A stretch of DNA of 64,000 nt from Asparagopsis taxiformis (Eukaryota; Rhodophyta; Florideophyceae; Bonnemaisoniales; Bonnemaisoniaceae), in contig JALQPE010000031.1 in NCBI GenBank assembly GCA_030407315.1, positions 42,914-106,913 on the forward strand, read 5' to 3'. Within the stretch, counting starts at the first letter, position 1. Each line of letters starts with the position of its first letter. The notes beneath the pieces were generated by a model, which was given only the letters and a program-made list of their open reading frames with translations, had not been told where the DNA came from and ran no database searches. The position numbers and the translations under genes were made by a program. Shown here one piece after another: positions 10,325-22,680 of this stretch.

Positions 10325-10856
10325 ATGGAATCCACACGCCTACCTACCCTGTCCCCAGCGAACCATCGCTTCTGGAAAAGAACGCTCCAGGCCCTCGCAG
10401 CCAACCTCGGCCTCGTTGCACACCCCGATCCCAGAACCACAGCCCCTGCCGACCCTGACGCGTTCGCCAAACTCAAACTAGACCAGGAAAGGCTATTCCT
10501 CATATAAGCGAGCACACAAGAATCTATCGCCACACGTCTTTCCGACGACTGACTCTCTTGCCTCCCCACCCCCTCTCATCACAGCGCACATCCTAAACCA
10601 TATCAAAGACACCGCATCCCTGCCGCATGAACTATTGGAAGAACGTACCAGATCAATCACCCTCGACCCCGGTATGGATCTCGACACGTACTTCGCCAAA
10701 CACGGCACCATGCGCATCGAAATGCGCAATGCGCAGTACCCTGGAATCGAGTCAGACAGCACTACAATTAAATTCTTGCTCCTCGGTCTACGTCACAACC
10801 TAGACTACCGCACCGCAAATGACCTCCTAACGTTGGACCCCAATACACTTCTCTGA
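10325..10856 (+). pseudogene. gag: copia-1 Gag, broken
   Basis: The ATG at 10325 starts a Gag N-terminus that aligns with copia-2 Gag (the F-W-K/R region), but it stops at 10505. A second frame at 10635-10856 carries the conserved UBN2-like part (YFAKH...R.EM..AQYPGI, then TT.KFLLLGL), which aligns with copia-2 and copia-3. Frame and stop differences between the two parts mean no full Gag can be made. Confidence 0.75.
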
Positions 10857-11110
10857 CGTCGTCGTACGCCTACGACGCATGGAAGCCAACATCAAAATAC
10901 GCAAATCGGCACCACACACAAACCACACACACAATCTCCCCCACACAGTACCCCATCCCACGCCACACCAGAAACTGAATCCCCAGCAAATGGTGTGCAT
11001 ACCACCGCTCATACACACACCACACGCATGAGTGCCGAACTCGCCCCAGGCATCACAGCACAACGCGCCAGCAGCCCAAAACTATCACCAACAAGCCGTT
11101 CGCGCACGAG

Positions 11111-11680
11111 GTGACTCAAATTGCACACGGACGGCTGACGGAAGACACAGAGACGTTCTTAGACTTCCACAGTAACATAAATGTGTCCGAGCCGGGTAAG
11201 TCCTTCATACTAGACTCCGGAGCACTCCCATCCCACGTTTCATCGGCCACACCACACATGACCCGCTGCACCCCCACGCGCTTCACGAAAACAGCCGCTA
11301 ACCGCCTCTACCTCATCACCTATACCGATCCCCTACAGATACGAGCGAAGAACACAACGCTCAAGATCCCTAACGCCGTATGCTCTCCTTCCATACGCCA
11401 CAACCTCCTCACCGTCCACTACATAGCAGCCAACAATGGAAACGTCACATTTACCCCTAAAGCGGCTTACCTCTGCCCCCACAGAATCAGAACACAAATA
11501 AAACTGGCGGAATTTCATGATGGCCTTTACAACTTCCGCGAAGTCATACAACCCACGTGTCGTACAGCCAGAACAATGCGCAATACACCATCCAACTCAC
11601 CTCCGCCCTCACCCGCACCTTCATCCAAGAAAAGCCGTCGCCCCACACCCGATACCCCAGGTCAATACACTCGGAGCTAG
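11111..11680 (+). pseudogene. copia-1 aspartic protease segment
   Basis: The frame carries the copia protease active site ILDSGALPSHV near residue 35, then the usual beta-rich stretch ending in NLLTVHYIA. It cuts Gag-Pol during particle maturation. The downstream linker is Pro/Thr/His rich, as in copia-3. The link to integrase is cut by the solo LTR at 12021. Confidence 0.8.
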
Positions 11681-12015
11681 AAAAAGATCCAGTGGGATCG
11701 ACCATGGCGGACCAAACACAACGCACCCCGCCCAGTACAACGACAGCACAAACCGCAGTAAACCACAGTCGCTGCTCCCCCAAAACCGTATCAACCTCCC
11801 CCTCCGCCACCAACACAAACTATCCTCAGCGGCATACTCCCACCTCGATCCTACCCTCCACCAAAAATACCACCACACCCAAACCCCCACAGCGAGCACC
11901 CAAAGACACTAGACAAAGTCTACCCCCTCTGTTCAAACGCGCACAAACACCCAACAACCCTCTAAAATCACAAGTACACACAGAAGCACCACAACTGCCC
12001 CAAACCATGCCAGAC

Positions 12016-12826
12016 CCTCCTGTAGGACCAGCCGGAATGGAGATCGCTAAGGGAGTTCTAGAATTGCTAGCCGTGTCAGGGCGAGGTGAACCGGATCGCG
12101 CTGATGAACTTGCGTTTCGCGCGTCGCTCTGTCGCGGTGGCGATCGGGTGGTACAACGGCGGAACGCGCAGGGATCGATGGCAACATGGGATTCGCGGGC
12201 CGGCGCAAGCCGTGATCTCAGGCTGAGATCATCGAGTAAACTCGAGCTCAACACGATCCACGCAGGGGTCGTAAATCCCAGGCCTAGTGGTATGCGACGC
12301 AACGCGCAGTATCGCGGTGCGACGCAGTTCGACGGTCGGTAAACGCGGCGCGCGCGCACGTATGTCGGCAATCGTGAGCAATCCGCACGCAACGTCCCAA
12401 CGCAATCGGTCCTCGCGACGCGCTGAACGCTTAACTCGTAGCTGCGAAAGTGCTGACTGTTTATTGGTAAGGTGCGAAGCAGAACAACCATTAGTAGATA
12501 ACTAGCTAGGACAGGTTGTCCTTGCGCGACCGGCCGGCGACCGCGCGCTCGCACGCAAAAAGGGAAATATCTGGGAAAAAGACTTTCGTCATAAAAATCC
12601 CAAGAAGGGGAAATAACGGGAAATTCGTAGAAATCGCTACACGTGGCGCCAGAATCGCAATCGCAATCGCAATCGCACGCGCTCGCGCGCAGGCGCACCG
12701 TGACACGTAATTGAATCGCCACGCGTACGCTCGCTTACTAACTAAACGGGGATGCACGCGGACTCAACTCGACGATATCGCTTCAACCCGCGTTCGCGTT
12801 CTCGGCATAAATTGCGCCACACCTCC
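12016..12826. repeat. Solo LTR (801 bp) with CCTCC target duplication
   Basis: The insert spans 12021-12821 and runs TGTAGGACC to GCGCCACA. It is flanked by CCTCC at 12016-12020 and 12822-12826. It sits between the protease and integrase parts of copia-1, and host-element coding resumes after it. The long minus-strand open frame across it is a composition artefact. It contains a short (CGCAAT)n run near 12655-12680. Its internal element is not in the window; base composition resembles the Ty3-3 group. Confidence 0.88.
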
Positions 12827-12839
12827 CACCACATCGGCA

Positions 12840-13845
12840 CCTACCCCACCATCGACGTCACACCGTGACCTACACCTCAAACTGGCACACGCCAACCCTC
12901 AGACAATCCAGAGAATGTGCGAACACCATATGCTTCCCGTCATCGCAAACAACGACGAAACCGCCCCACCCAAATTCATGTGCTGCGCGTGTGCGCGATA
13001 GCCAAAATACGCAAAGCCCCACACAAACCGACAATTCATACGCACCAACTCGGCACCACATCTCGTCCGACGTCTGCGGCCTGATCACGCCCACATCCCG
13101 ACACGGTAACCGCTACATAGTCACATTTGTCGACACCAAATCACGATTTATGACCACATACACAATTCCGGATCGTTCCCACATCCCCCAACTCACTGTC
13201 CAATACCTGGAACAAGTCCACACCATGTACGGCACCTACCCGCGATTCCTCCGTACAGACAACGCTAAGGAATACCTGTCACAGTCCCTCACAACCGCCC
13301 TCCAACAACGAGGTATCACGCACATCAAAACCGTCCCCCACACTCCGGAACAAAACAGCCTCGCTGAACGAATAAACGGAACGCTACTCAATGCCGTGCG
13401 CGCAAACCTGGCTCTCAGCCAACTGACCGACACGTTTTGGGACGATGCACTACAGGATGCAACCTTCAAGCGTAACCTGACACTGCAATCCACCACTGGT
13501 CGAATCCCTCACACCGATTGGTATGCTAAATCGGTGGATGTTAGTAACATCCAACGCCTCTTCGCCTTCGGCCTAATTGGCCACGCTCCAGTGCTCTCTC
13601 CCAAAACGAAACTACAGCCACGCGCACTAACCGTTCGATACCTCCATAGTATAGAAATCCACACCATCACGGCAGAGGACCTCATAACCGGCAAGGACCT
13701 CTACATGTCTGCACTCAACTTCCACCCATACTACTCGGACCAAGACCCCACCCAACGCCCATCCATGATATTCACAACCATTACACCAAAGAACAACCAC
13801 AGAACGATACCCCCTATACCATCCCACACGCCCGCACCAAAATAG
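12840..13845 (+). pseudogene. copia-1 integrase (GAG-pre-integrase plus rve core)
   Basis: A GAG-pre-integrase zinc segment (HLKLAHANPQTIQRM, then a Cys pair) is at 12860-13001 in one frame. The catalytic core follows in the next frame, 12865-13845. Its D,D,E residues are seen in SSDVCG, RTDNAKEY and EQNSLAERINGT. The frame change between the zinc segment and core, plus the upstream solo LTR, makes this inactive. Confidence 0.85.
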
Positions 13846-14063
13846 CATCGCAGCGCCAAGAAATACCCAGACGCGACAGAATGGGCTGCAGCACATGACG
13901 CCGAATTGCAAAAGCTCGATGACATGCAAGCCATCAAATAGACAACTTTTCACCAGATTCCACCTGACGCCAAAGCCATACCGCTCACCATGACGTACAG
14001 ATACGAACGCGACAGCGACGACCAAATCATAGAACGAAATGCTCGATGTGACGTCGCAGTGAA

Positions 14064-15467
14064 ATGATGCTCCCACTCACCCACTTCGACCCTGCCACAA
14101 CGGTCACATTCAGAGCAGACAAGACCACTATCCGGCTCCTGCTCTGCCATGCATCCGCTCACCGCATACCCATCGAACACTTCGATATCACGTCAGCATA
14201 CCTCCACGAACCATTTACACACCACATTCCAGTATTCATCAAGCAGCACTCACTCTTCGACGGCTCATACAAACACCAGGAACCAGCAGGTACAATGGAA
14301 AGGAACATATACGGAACAAAGCAAGGCGGCCGCATATTCTGCGACGGCACCCGCGACTTCCTCACTGCTTACAATTTCACAAAGCTCAAGTCGGACCCCT
14401 TCTGATTCTGCTTCACACGCTTCACATTCACCGGATACATTTTCGTAGCAATGACAATTGATGATTTTCTAGCTTGCGCGACACATCAAAGGCTTCTGGA
14501 CGAGCTACACCAGATACTTTGCACAAAATACATCGTGAAACGGCTCGGCTTTCCATCCCCGTACCTCAACTGGCATGTAACACACACCCCGCAAGGAATC
14601 CACATATCCCAACCACATACGCTCAGTAGTGACCAAAACAAAATGACCGACGCAAAACCCATAGACAAGCTGTACTCCGACGGAATTGACTTATCCCCGC
14701 CAGGCCCGGACGAAACCCAAGACGACATAACCGCCGTCACTTACCGTGAAGTCATCGGCGAACTGCGATACCTGACCGACTGCACACGCCCCGAGCTTCA
14801 ATTCTTCATCAACGCCCTCGCCCGCGCGTCACACAAACCGACCCAGCGACACTGGAAACACCTGAAGAGGCTTATACGCTTCCTCAAACATACCTCCTCC
14901 CTCGGAATTTCCTTCCCCTCCACACCCCACGAAGACCCACCGATATCCTATGCAGACGCAGATTTCGCCATCGAGAAGACCACGAGAAAGTCTATCTCAG
15001 GCTCACTGCACTTACTACATGGATCACCCATCCACTGGGCCTCCCGAAGGCAATCCCTCGTTACACTCAGCACATGTGACGCAGAATTCATATCTATATC
15101 CGACACGGTGAGACAAACGAACTGGCTCGCTGGACTTCTCAAAGAACTCAGCATCATCCCACAACAGCACGGGATTACCACATATACCGACTCACAGTCC
15201 ACCCTACAAATCGCGATACAAACGGCACCAACCAAACAACGCAAATTCATAGATATACGGTACCACCACATCATCGACAACATCAACAAACAACAAATCA
15301 GGCTACTCTACACACCAAACAACAAAATGTTAGCCTACGTATTTACAAAGCCACTTTCTAACCCTGCATTGCAGTGGATATCAACCTCTATACAAATCAG
15401 GAACCCCTCGACAACGAACAAATTTTCACACCGCCCCTTGGCGACAGGGTGCGTTTCAGGATGCTAA
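14064..15467 (+). pseudogene. copia-1 reverse transcriptase and RNase H
   Basis: RT begins near 14064 (HFDITSAYLHEPF, then GTKQGGR) and runs on in the same phase into MTIDDFLACA, the catalytic box, where copia RTs usually have YVDD. One in-frame UGA at 14403-14405 interrupts it. RNase H follows with YADADFA near the first Asp, and AEFISISD and TYTDSQST motifs, ending with a FTKPL-type tail. The 5' part of RT (13850-14060) is out of frame. Confidence 0.85.
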
Positions 15468-15502
15468 CAAACAGTAAGTTGCCAACAGGCAGCGACGAAA
15501 TT

Positions 15503-15634
15503 AGTCAGGATGCTAAGAAAAGACAGCTGTCCGACGCACCGTCGCGACGCCGACGAAAACGGAACAGACTAACATGTAATAGAAGACTACAGACATAATG
15601 AATAAAGAAGGGCAGGATTCATTCTCCTCTAGCA
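15503..15634 (+). repeat. 3' LTR of copia-1
   Basis: About 132 bp match the 5' LTR with roughly ten differences. The start is eroded (TAGTCAGG rather than TGTCAGG). A short extra copy of CAGGATGCTAACAAA lies just upstream near 15458. Confidence 0.82.
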
Positions 15635-15639
15635 CTTTT

Positions 15640-16462
15640 CGCCCAATGGAGCTTTTAGATAGCTATTGAAAATATGCTAAATTTCATTAGATAATTCATG
15701 AGGTCAGTGAAAACGACCCAAAATACAAAAAATGATCAAAAGTATCCTTTTTCGTGATAAATTAATCAAAGTGTCATAGATCCAGTATTTCATCCAAGAC
15801 CGACCTATGTCCTAATTCATACATCTCTTCCTGAACAATAGATCAGTTCTGAAAAGATCTGTTCCTCTAGAAAAAGATGCTTCATAGCGTATAACTGGAG
15901 TCTTTTACCTTATTTAACAATACCAAGAATCCTTCACTACACTTATCACCCTTCCATATCCTTAACCCTCAATTTCGCAAAAATACAATGCTCTGATGAA
16001 TGCCGCGCCTTGCGCATGATTTCTGAAGGATTAGAAGAGCGCAGGGAGCGAATTACGGCGTACTAAGACCGCCCATGACCAGAGAGTGCTGATGAAGACA
16101 AATTGTCCAGACTTGTGATGGATGGATTTTTCGAGGAAGAAGCGCAGAACCTATCAAACAGATGACAAATTTTACACCATCCGAATTTGGATCTCTCTGA
16201 AAGACTATGGTTAATCATGTGAAGTCCAAGTGGAACGAACGGAGAGGCCGCAAGTTTGACCATGAACCAAAGGACGTCTTGTTCATGAATCTTACAGTAA
16301 TCAAGCACGGTGGTGAGTGGGATTACATGGGGAGGATGTTCAAAATCAAGGGCCCGACATTTGAGAAGCTTATCATAGGGCTTCTCAAAGTGGTATCAGG
16401 AGAGCTTTATATGGTGCTCGTGGCTAAACTAAGGCCCAAATAAAGTATTGAAAAAGACCGAG
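15640..16462 (+). pseudogene. PIF/Harbinger element, 5' part with transposase N-terminus
   Basis: This stretch matches, in opposite orientation, the 5' half of the Harbinger copy at 23665-24995, including untranslated sequence from about 15650. The readable part is 16207-16443 (MVNHVKSKW...GPTFEKLI...), the N-terminal domain ahead of the DDE nuclease. The equivalent of the start codon is lost (ATA for ATG). The element ends abruptly at the LTR copy that begins at 16463. Confidence 0.75.
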
Positions 16463-17123
16463 TGTGGTGCGTAGTTCGGTGAAGTTAGCTGATACGAGCT
16501 ATGGACACGCTGTTCTACGAACGAAGCAACGAACATTGAAACCCGCTGGTGTTTGACTGTATTGGTAGAAAGGTAGAGTAGGTTAGCAGGTAGACACGAG
16601 CGTCACGACGCAACGTTCGACGCGTGGATTACGCCCGATGAAAGAGGTGGCACGTCACCGGAGGCGCTCTCAACCAAGCCCGTAGGCACTACACGCGATC
16701 AGCCTCACGTATAGCAGTGGGTGGAGAGTGCGCAGCTCGACGGAAGATGATAGCCTCGTTAGGCGAAAACGTAAACGCGAAACCTAGGAAGTCAGTCGTA
16801 GACTAGAGCCGTTTCTCGTTCGATGCTTGTCCTCTTTCCCTCCCGGCACAACGCCAATACATATTTAGCCAAGATGGCGTCGCATTACAGTGTAAACACT
16901 ACTTGTAACGCCCCCGAATGGGAAAGGACCTTGTGGGTCACGCGCATGGGCCCGTTAGTCCGTTGGCCGCGTACCACCTCGTTCATTGCATACGTGAGCC
17001 GGTTACGGGCGTGAACGCGCCAACAATGCTTGTACATTGCTGTCATTGTTCGAGTCCGCCGAAATTCGAATTCCGCGGAAAGTCGTAAATAATCGCAATT
17101 TCGAAATTGCCAGGTATACTACG
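16463..17123 (-). repeat. LTR copy of the Ty3-3 family (661 bp)
   Basis: This is nearly identical to 22020-22680 and clearly similar, in reverse, to the Ty3-3 LTR at 57796-58453. On the plus strand it runs TGTGGTGCG to CTACG, where the other copy ends CTACA. The left flank ccgag and right flank ccgaa could be a mutated duplication, but the right flank is not Harbinger sequence, so a simple solo insertion is not proven. Confidence 0.8.
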
Positions 17124-17798
17124 CCGAATTTGCACAGGCCTACTCGCAACGGAGAATCTGCGTGATAATGGGCCATGACATGTGAGAACAACACAACGAT
17201 TAGCACATGTGTCCACTGTGACCTACCTTGCTGCTGTAGTACTCTGAATATATCCTGACAGTTTACCAGTTCGGTGAAGAGTAGACGTGTAATCGGTTTG
17301 CGGTCTTTCCAGTTGAAGCCGACAAGGCCCAAACCAGAGCGGTCCGTCATATCACGAATAAACATTGGTCCGATCCGTAAAAATTACGTAACGGTTGACG
17401 GTCGCAATTCCTATTACGGTCTAGTTTATCGGTCCACAAGCCCTGTGGGGGAAGTTGGATTAGACCGCTGGACCGTTTCCTCACATTCTCGAACGTATCA
17501 TTGTTCGACAATCTACTACAATAGAGGTGAAGAGTGAAACGTCTTCAATAATAATGGATAGTTGAGCTCCGAGCAGAATAGATACTTCTGCTCTCTGCAG
17601 ACTAAACATAAAACGATATTTCATCATCTCCCGGTCTTCACGGCAGAATGTACATAGCACTTCTTTGTTCAAAACATGAATGCAACATCGAACACAACTC
17701 TTCTACGGACGGTTTCCACGAGCTCGCAGTCGCCACGTCGAAAAAGAGTCAATAGATCCAAGATGAGTGAAGTTTGGCAATAATTCAAGGAAATCGTC

Positions 17799-20588
17799 TT
17801 GAATAGCAGTGCAAAAACTGAGTGCATGCTCCGCTGCAGGAAATACAATCGCAAGACAGCACGCTCGCACGTCACATCTCAGAATTGCACTCCATTTATG
17901 AGAGCAGTAGACAAACCAAAACTATCAACTGACGGGCAGCTTGTCAGTTCTTCTACCCTTCCATTGGAAAAGAGACAAGAGAGTCTAACAAAACAATTAT
18001 GCTTGTGGATAATCAACGAATCACTTCCATTTGCTTCCTTTGGAAATGCAAAATTTGTTCCCTTTCTTCATACTATCGATCCCACATACAAGGTACCCTG
18101 CCGTGTCACAGCCCAATGAAAAGCACTGCAATACCATTGTGAAATGCGTTCGAAGATGAAAAACCTGATTTCCCGAGAAGCCAAGACAGTTTGCCTAACA
18201 TCTGATGCATGGTCCTCGCGTGTATTTAGAGGCTACATGTGCATTACTGTCAGTTGGATAAATGACATGTGGGAGGTCCAAAGCGCTGTGCTTGATTTCA
18301 AACGGTTTGAATCCCCGCACACCGGCAGAGCTACCTGGGCTCTTTTACGTGAAGATATTATGGAATGGGGGCTGAATGAAAAGGTGAAATCTATCACTAC
18401 AGATAATAGGAGTTACATTTGTGCTGGTGTCATGAAGTTGCATAATGTTCTGAAGTCTAGTTCTGGTAACTAAAGTACATTGCAGAACTTTCACTTCCGC
18501 TGTATTGCCCACGTCATCAATTTGGCAGTCAAAGAATGAATGAAGTTGATTCACAGATAATTAGCTGCTATTCGGTCTCTAATCAGTTTAGTGCGACACA
18601 CCTTACACGTGTGGCACTTTGGATTTGGTCCCGTTCTATTCATTGAGATATCACTGACAGTCTGTCCATAGCACATAATTTATTCGAAATATTGTAATTT
18701 GTTTTAGTTTAGCTACTCATTTGTATTTTAGTGTATTTTAGGATTTCTCGGGGGTTTCGCTGGTCGTCGCCGACCCCAGCAGCCATATTTATACCAAGGG
18801 TATTTTCGACCCTTGGGATTGTGAAGTATCCGGGAGTTGGCTGCTAGAGTGGTACCCACCTTTTCTGCAGATTGCACTTCGTCTGTGACTGTGACTCATT
18901 ACGCTTGGTGCGCTTCCGGACCCCGATCACAACCGTCGATTCATCAGTGCGGTGACCGCGGAAGTTCTCTTTCCCTTTCAACCCTTTTTTCGTTTCTTTT
19001 TTCCGTTTATTTCGTTTGTTACTTGCGTTTCGATATCTCGTTTCATTTTTCTCACCCCTACCGTACTTCGGCCTACGACCACCCACTTCTGCGCATGCCG
19101 GTGGCATTTTCGCCATGGTGGCTCATCAGCTGTGGCCATCCAACACACCCCGTAGCCTACGGCCTATCAACCATCGAGCTCCGCTCTCCCCATTCCGAAG
19201 TACCGGATCGGTGACTGGCAGTGGACTGTGGCTCCCCCGTTTCCAAAGCAAGTCGGTGACCGCCCGATGATATACCAATCCAAGGCTCCGCCCTCGCACA
19301 AGGTGTGCTCAGCCATCGGCACCTAACCGGTCGTCTTTCTTTCTCTTTCCTCCCCTTTCGGTTCACATTGTGCCCAGTAAACCACTTCCTTTTCCTTATG
19401 GTTCGCATCTGCCAAATGGACCACCATTTCAGTAACCATACCTCGTTGCTACCCTTTCGTGTTCTCGAGTTCCTCAGTAACCGAAACAAAATACTCTAGG
19501 AACTTGACAAGTGACTGTATCCCTCAGATTCAAACAGAGTCTCCGGAACGGACTTACAACTCGTTACGAGACACCGGAGACTTGACGCTCTACCACCTTG
19601 CAGGACTAGGATGATTTCGAACTGTCCTCACGCTGTGCCGTAGGGAACCCCTCCTCCGGGCATTACACTACAATCAGCTCCATCAGAGGCTCCGTAAAGC
19701 GCTGTGATATTTTTGAAGCAGAGAAAATTGAACGTTTCAAAAATTGAAGTAACATTACCTGGCCTGGATGTTGAAACCAGATGGTCTTCTACTTTCTGCA
19801 TGATTAAAGATGCGTACAATTGCAGGGCAGTTCTGAATGCAGTTCCCAATCTTGTTCCAGAACTGAGTGACTCTGTTGTTTCTGATGAAGAATGAAGGAA
19901 AGCTAAAACTATCTGTGGGTTTCTGCAACTCGCAGCTATTGTAACAGAGATTCAGTCTGGCCCCCTATACATCACTTTAAGTTTCAGTGTATGTGCTTAC
20001 AATGCGCTGCTCAAGAGATGTCGCACGGAAATTGGAAACGAAGATGGAATTCTAAAATCAATTGCCGAGGCAATGCTTGGGAAATTGGAAAATTACGAGG
20101 GGGTCATTTGTTTTGAGATGTCTGAGCTGGCGCGAGCTTTGGATCCGCGGATTCCGGGGGACATATTGAGGGATGAAGAATTCCTGCGGAGAAATGTTAA
20201 ATTGGTGGCTTTGTCAAGGGAAGTTGGCTACAACAGCCTAGATGGGAACAAAAATATGCGAAGTGAATCATGACCAGCTTAACTAATAGAAGAAGCGTAG
20301 AGTCCGCTATTTGGTCCATCTGATGAAATCAGAAAGTTTTTCCAGGCCTAATCAGTTGCGGATCTGAAAATAGACCATTTATTGTGGTGGAAAACTAATG
20401 AAATTAGGTTTCCATGTGTTGCAGAGACAGAGAAAAGTGTGCCAGCAATTCAGGAATCTTCGGGAGCTTCAGAGGCATGTTTTTCAATTTCTAGTAACAT
20501 CATTTCGCCCTCAAGATCATCCGTTTCAGATGAAACTATGGTTGCATCAATTTTGGTGAGATCATGGAGTAGAATCTTAAACACGTAA
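17799..20588 (+). pseudogene. hAT-2 transposase, many breaks
   Basis: Recognisable pieces line up with hAT-1. 17799-18119 has the segment before the catalytic core (ESLPFASFGNAKFVPFLHTID). 18144-18473 has TSDAWSSRVFRGY and the first catalytic region (SITTDNRS). 18480-18586 has RCIAHVINLAVKE. 19673-20270 has GLDVETRWSSTF and LARALDPR. 20382-20588 is the hATC dimerisation tail (WWKTNE.RFP). Several stops and frame changes occur, so no protein is expected. The coding line is cut at ISS|IRG by the solo LTR and resumes exactly after the duplicated ATCAG. Confidence 0.85.
18582..19677. repeat. Solo LTR (1086 bp) with ATCAG target duplication
   Basis: The insert occupies 18587-19672 with ATCAG at 18582-18586 and 19673-19677. 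Its ends are imperfect inverted (TTTAGTG... and ...CACTACA), which suggests an original TG...CA with one changed base. It contains T- and C-rich tracts around 18960-19050. No internal element is present. Confidence 0.85.
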
Positions 20589-20650
20589 CTAAAAGGCTAA
20601 CTTGAAACTTCTTCCTCTTCTCCATGGATTTCACAGAAACAATATATTAA

Positions 20651-20879
20651 TTTTTAACGAGCTAATCTACGCGATTTTCTCTTAGCATCATGCGAGGGAC
20701 ATAATCTCTATAACATCGTTGATATAACTCTATCTGATCCTTAGCTGGAAGCGTAATGGAGGTCCGAACGTTCTGGCCTTCGTCGTCTGGACCGTCCTCG
20801 AAAAAGGTCTTAACCTCGCGATCCATCCGTCTATTTCCAAAGAAGCTATGAGGCGGTTCAGTTCAATAACGTCTAACCG
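20651..20879. other. Unassigned stretch between hAT-2 and a Ty3 relic
   Basis: No coding frame or repeat is recognised here. It may be the far end of hAT-2 or the gag end of the Ty3 relic. Confidence 0.4.
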
Positions 20880-22019
20880 ATGAAAACCCCCATTACAATG
20901 TACAAGATCTGTTTAATAATACTGTCTACAATATTGATGTACACTGCAAACAGGAAGGTGTGCGTATCAATCACCATTAATTTACCACAACGACCATTAA
21001 GACTTCGAAACGTCTAATTTTTTCTACTTGATGTTCCAATGCCCGAAGTACTTTTATCAAGGCCGCTATTACAATCTATTGGATTTAATCTGGACAAGAA
21101 TTTGTCTGCTGTACGAACACTGTACTATAGTGATAGAGAAATCTGCATCATGATAGAATCGTGATGCAGATTTCTCTCATGTCGGTTTCACAGTGGATCA
21201 AGATGCTCAAGAAAATCTGATAAAGTGTGATAAAGAGGCGCTCCCAAGATGACTTCTAGCACCATTGCAGCAAGACAAAGAACCTTTGCCAATTGATGAG
21301 CGTGAAGAATATGTAAATGATGGTAACTCTGCTAGCAGTGCATCAATTATTCCTCGAAATGGTCCTTCAGTCGATGATACATCTAACGAATTACTGGCTG
21401 GTGAAGGTCAAGGACTAAATTGGAATGAATTTGATGATACGAGCCTACCAGTAGGACACAATGATCGAGTTACTACACAAAACTACCTCAACAGGTTGAT
21501 AGAAGATGCAATTGACAATGGACTACCAAAGGATTATCACGCAAATATGCGTTCTTTAGTGTTTGAATTTGCTGATATCTTCCGCACCTCTTTGGGGGCA
21601 GATCATCCAGCCGCAATTGAACCGATGGGAATTATGCTAAAGCACGAGGCAGCACCGGTACGTGTTAAGCTAGGAAGATATTCGCCGAGTCAAACGTCTT
21701 TCTTACGAAAGAAGGTAAGTGAGATGGTTAAATTGGGACTTGTATACCCAAACAACACAAGCCAGTGGGCTTGTGCGCCGTTAATAGTTCCTAAGAAAGG
21801 TGTCGAGAAGTTCAGATTTACTGTTGATCTAAGGCCGGTTAATAATCAGACCATTCCTTATGTTTGGCCGATGCTCGACCTCGAATCGGTAAGTATCAAG
21901 CTTACTGGAGGAAATTCTTTTGCAACAATGGACTTATGCCAAGGTTATTGGCAGCTACCATTTCACCATTCTTCACAGGAATGTCAGAGCTTTGTAACCG
22001 AAGACGGGGTTTTCACTAC
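20880..22019 (+). pseudogene. Ty3 pol relic (protease and 5' RT), same family as Ty3-1
   Basis: The end of the protease domain is readable near 21030-21120 (MPEVLLSRPLLQSIGFNLD), matching Ty3-1. From 21265 the linker and RT are open: QWACAPLIVPKKG, FRFTVDLRPVN, FATMDLCQGYWQLPF. It is cut at 22019, before the catalytic Asp pair, by an LTR copy in the opposite orientation. Gag and the rest of pol are absent. Confidence 0.85.
21135..21177. repeat. Inverted repeat, 16-nt arms, 11-nt spacer
   Basis: The arms are AGAGAAATCTGCATCA at 21135-21150 and its exact complement at 21162-21177. It lies in the linker after the protease of the Ty3 relic, where the frame is lost. Confidence 0.9.
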
Positions 22020-22680
22020 TGTGGTACGCAGTTTGGTGAAGTTAGCTGATACGAGCTATGGACACGCTGTTCTACGAACGAAGCAACGAACATTGAAACC
22101 CGCTGGTGTTTGACTGTATTGGTAGAAAGGTAGAGTAGGTTAGCAGGTAGACACGAGCGTCACGACGCAACGTTCGACGCGTGGATTACGCCCGATGAAA
22201 GAGGTGGCACGTCACCGGAGGCGCTCTCAACCAAGCCCGTAGGCACTACACGCGATCAGCCTCACGTATAGCAGTGGGTGGAGAGTGCGCAGCTCGACGG
22301 AAGATGATAGCCTCGTTAGGCGAAAACGTAAACGCGAAACCTAGGAAGTCAGTCGTAGACTAGAGCCGTTTCTCGTTCGATGCTTGTCCTCTTTCCCTCC
22401 CGGCACAACGCCAATACATATTTAGCCAAGATGGCGTCGCATTACAGTGTAAACACTACTTGTAACGCCCCCGAATGGGAAAGGACCTTGTGGGTCACGC
22501 GCATGGGCCCGTTAGTCCGTTGGCCGCGTACCACCTCGTTCATTGCATACGTGAGCCGGTTACGGGCGTGAACGCGCCAACAATGCTTGTACATTGCTGT
22601 CATTGTTCGAGTCCGCCGAAATTCGAATTCCGCGGAAAGTCGTAAATAATCGCAATTTCGAAATTGCCAGGTATGCTACA
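22020..22680 (-). repeat. LTR copy of the Ty3-3 family (661 bp)
   Basis: It runs TGTGGTACG to TGCTACA and is almost identical to 16463-17123. The flanks (actac at left, cagcc at right) are not a duplication. The left flank is Ty3 RT sequence; the right flank is a different GC-rich sequence. It has probably lost its partner by recombination. Confidence 0.8.

Larger units (their letters stand above)
10112..15634 (+). mobile_element. Ty1/copia retrotransposon, degenerate (copia-1)
   Basis: Short direct LTRs at 10112-10240 and about 15503-15634 enclose gag, protease, integrase and RT/RNase H in the copia order. The LTRs differ by about ten changes over 130 bp, so the element is old. The gene set is broken by frameshifts, a UGA in RT and an 801-bp solo LTR between protease and integrase. 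No convincing target duplication was found (cagaa at left, ctttt at right), so the outer edges may have been altered. It is C-rich on the coding strand. Confidence 0.88.
17124..20650 (+). mobile_element. hAT transposon relic (hAT-2)
   Basis: This is an old relative of hAT-1. Near 17330-17480 the left part has several GGTCC/GGACC motifs like the subterminal repeats of hAT-1. The transposase is spread from 17799 to 20588 and carries a 1086-bp solo LTR. Terminal inverted repeats were not found, so the ends are approximate. Confidence 0.7.

Noticed and set aside
11826..12722. Long minus-strand open frame of 298 codons
   Set aside because: It spans the junction of copia-1 and the solo LTR and is Arg/Ser-rich from GC-rich DNA; no domain.
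17003..17365. Minus-strand frame of 120 codons next to the LTR copy
   Set aside because: It crosses the LTR edge and the GGTCC-rich subterminal part of hAT-2; no family match.
16463..22680. One LTR element bounded by the two 661-bp repeats
   Set aside because: The interior holds hAT and plus-strand Ty3 fragments, no primer site or purine tract, and the LTR orientation (by comparison with Ty3-3) is opposite to the Ty3 pol inside.
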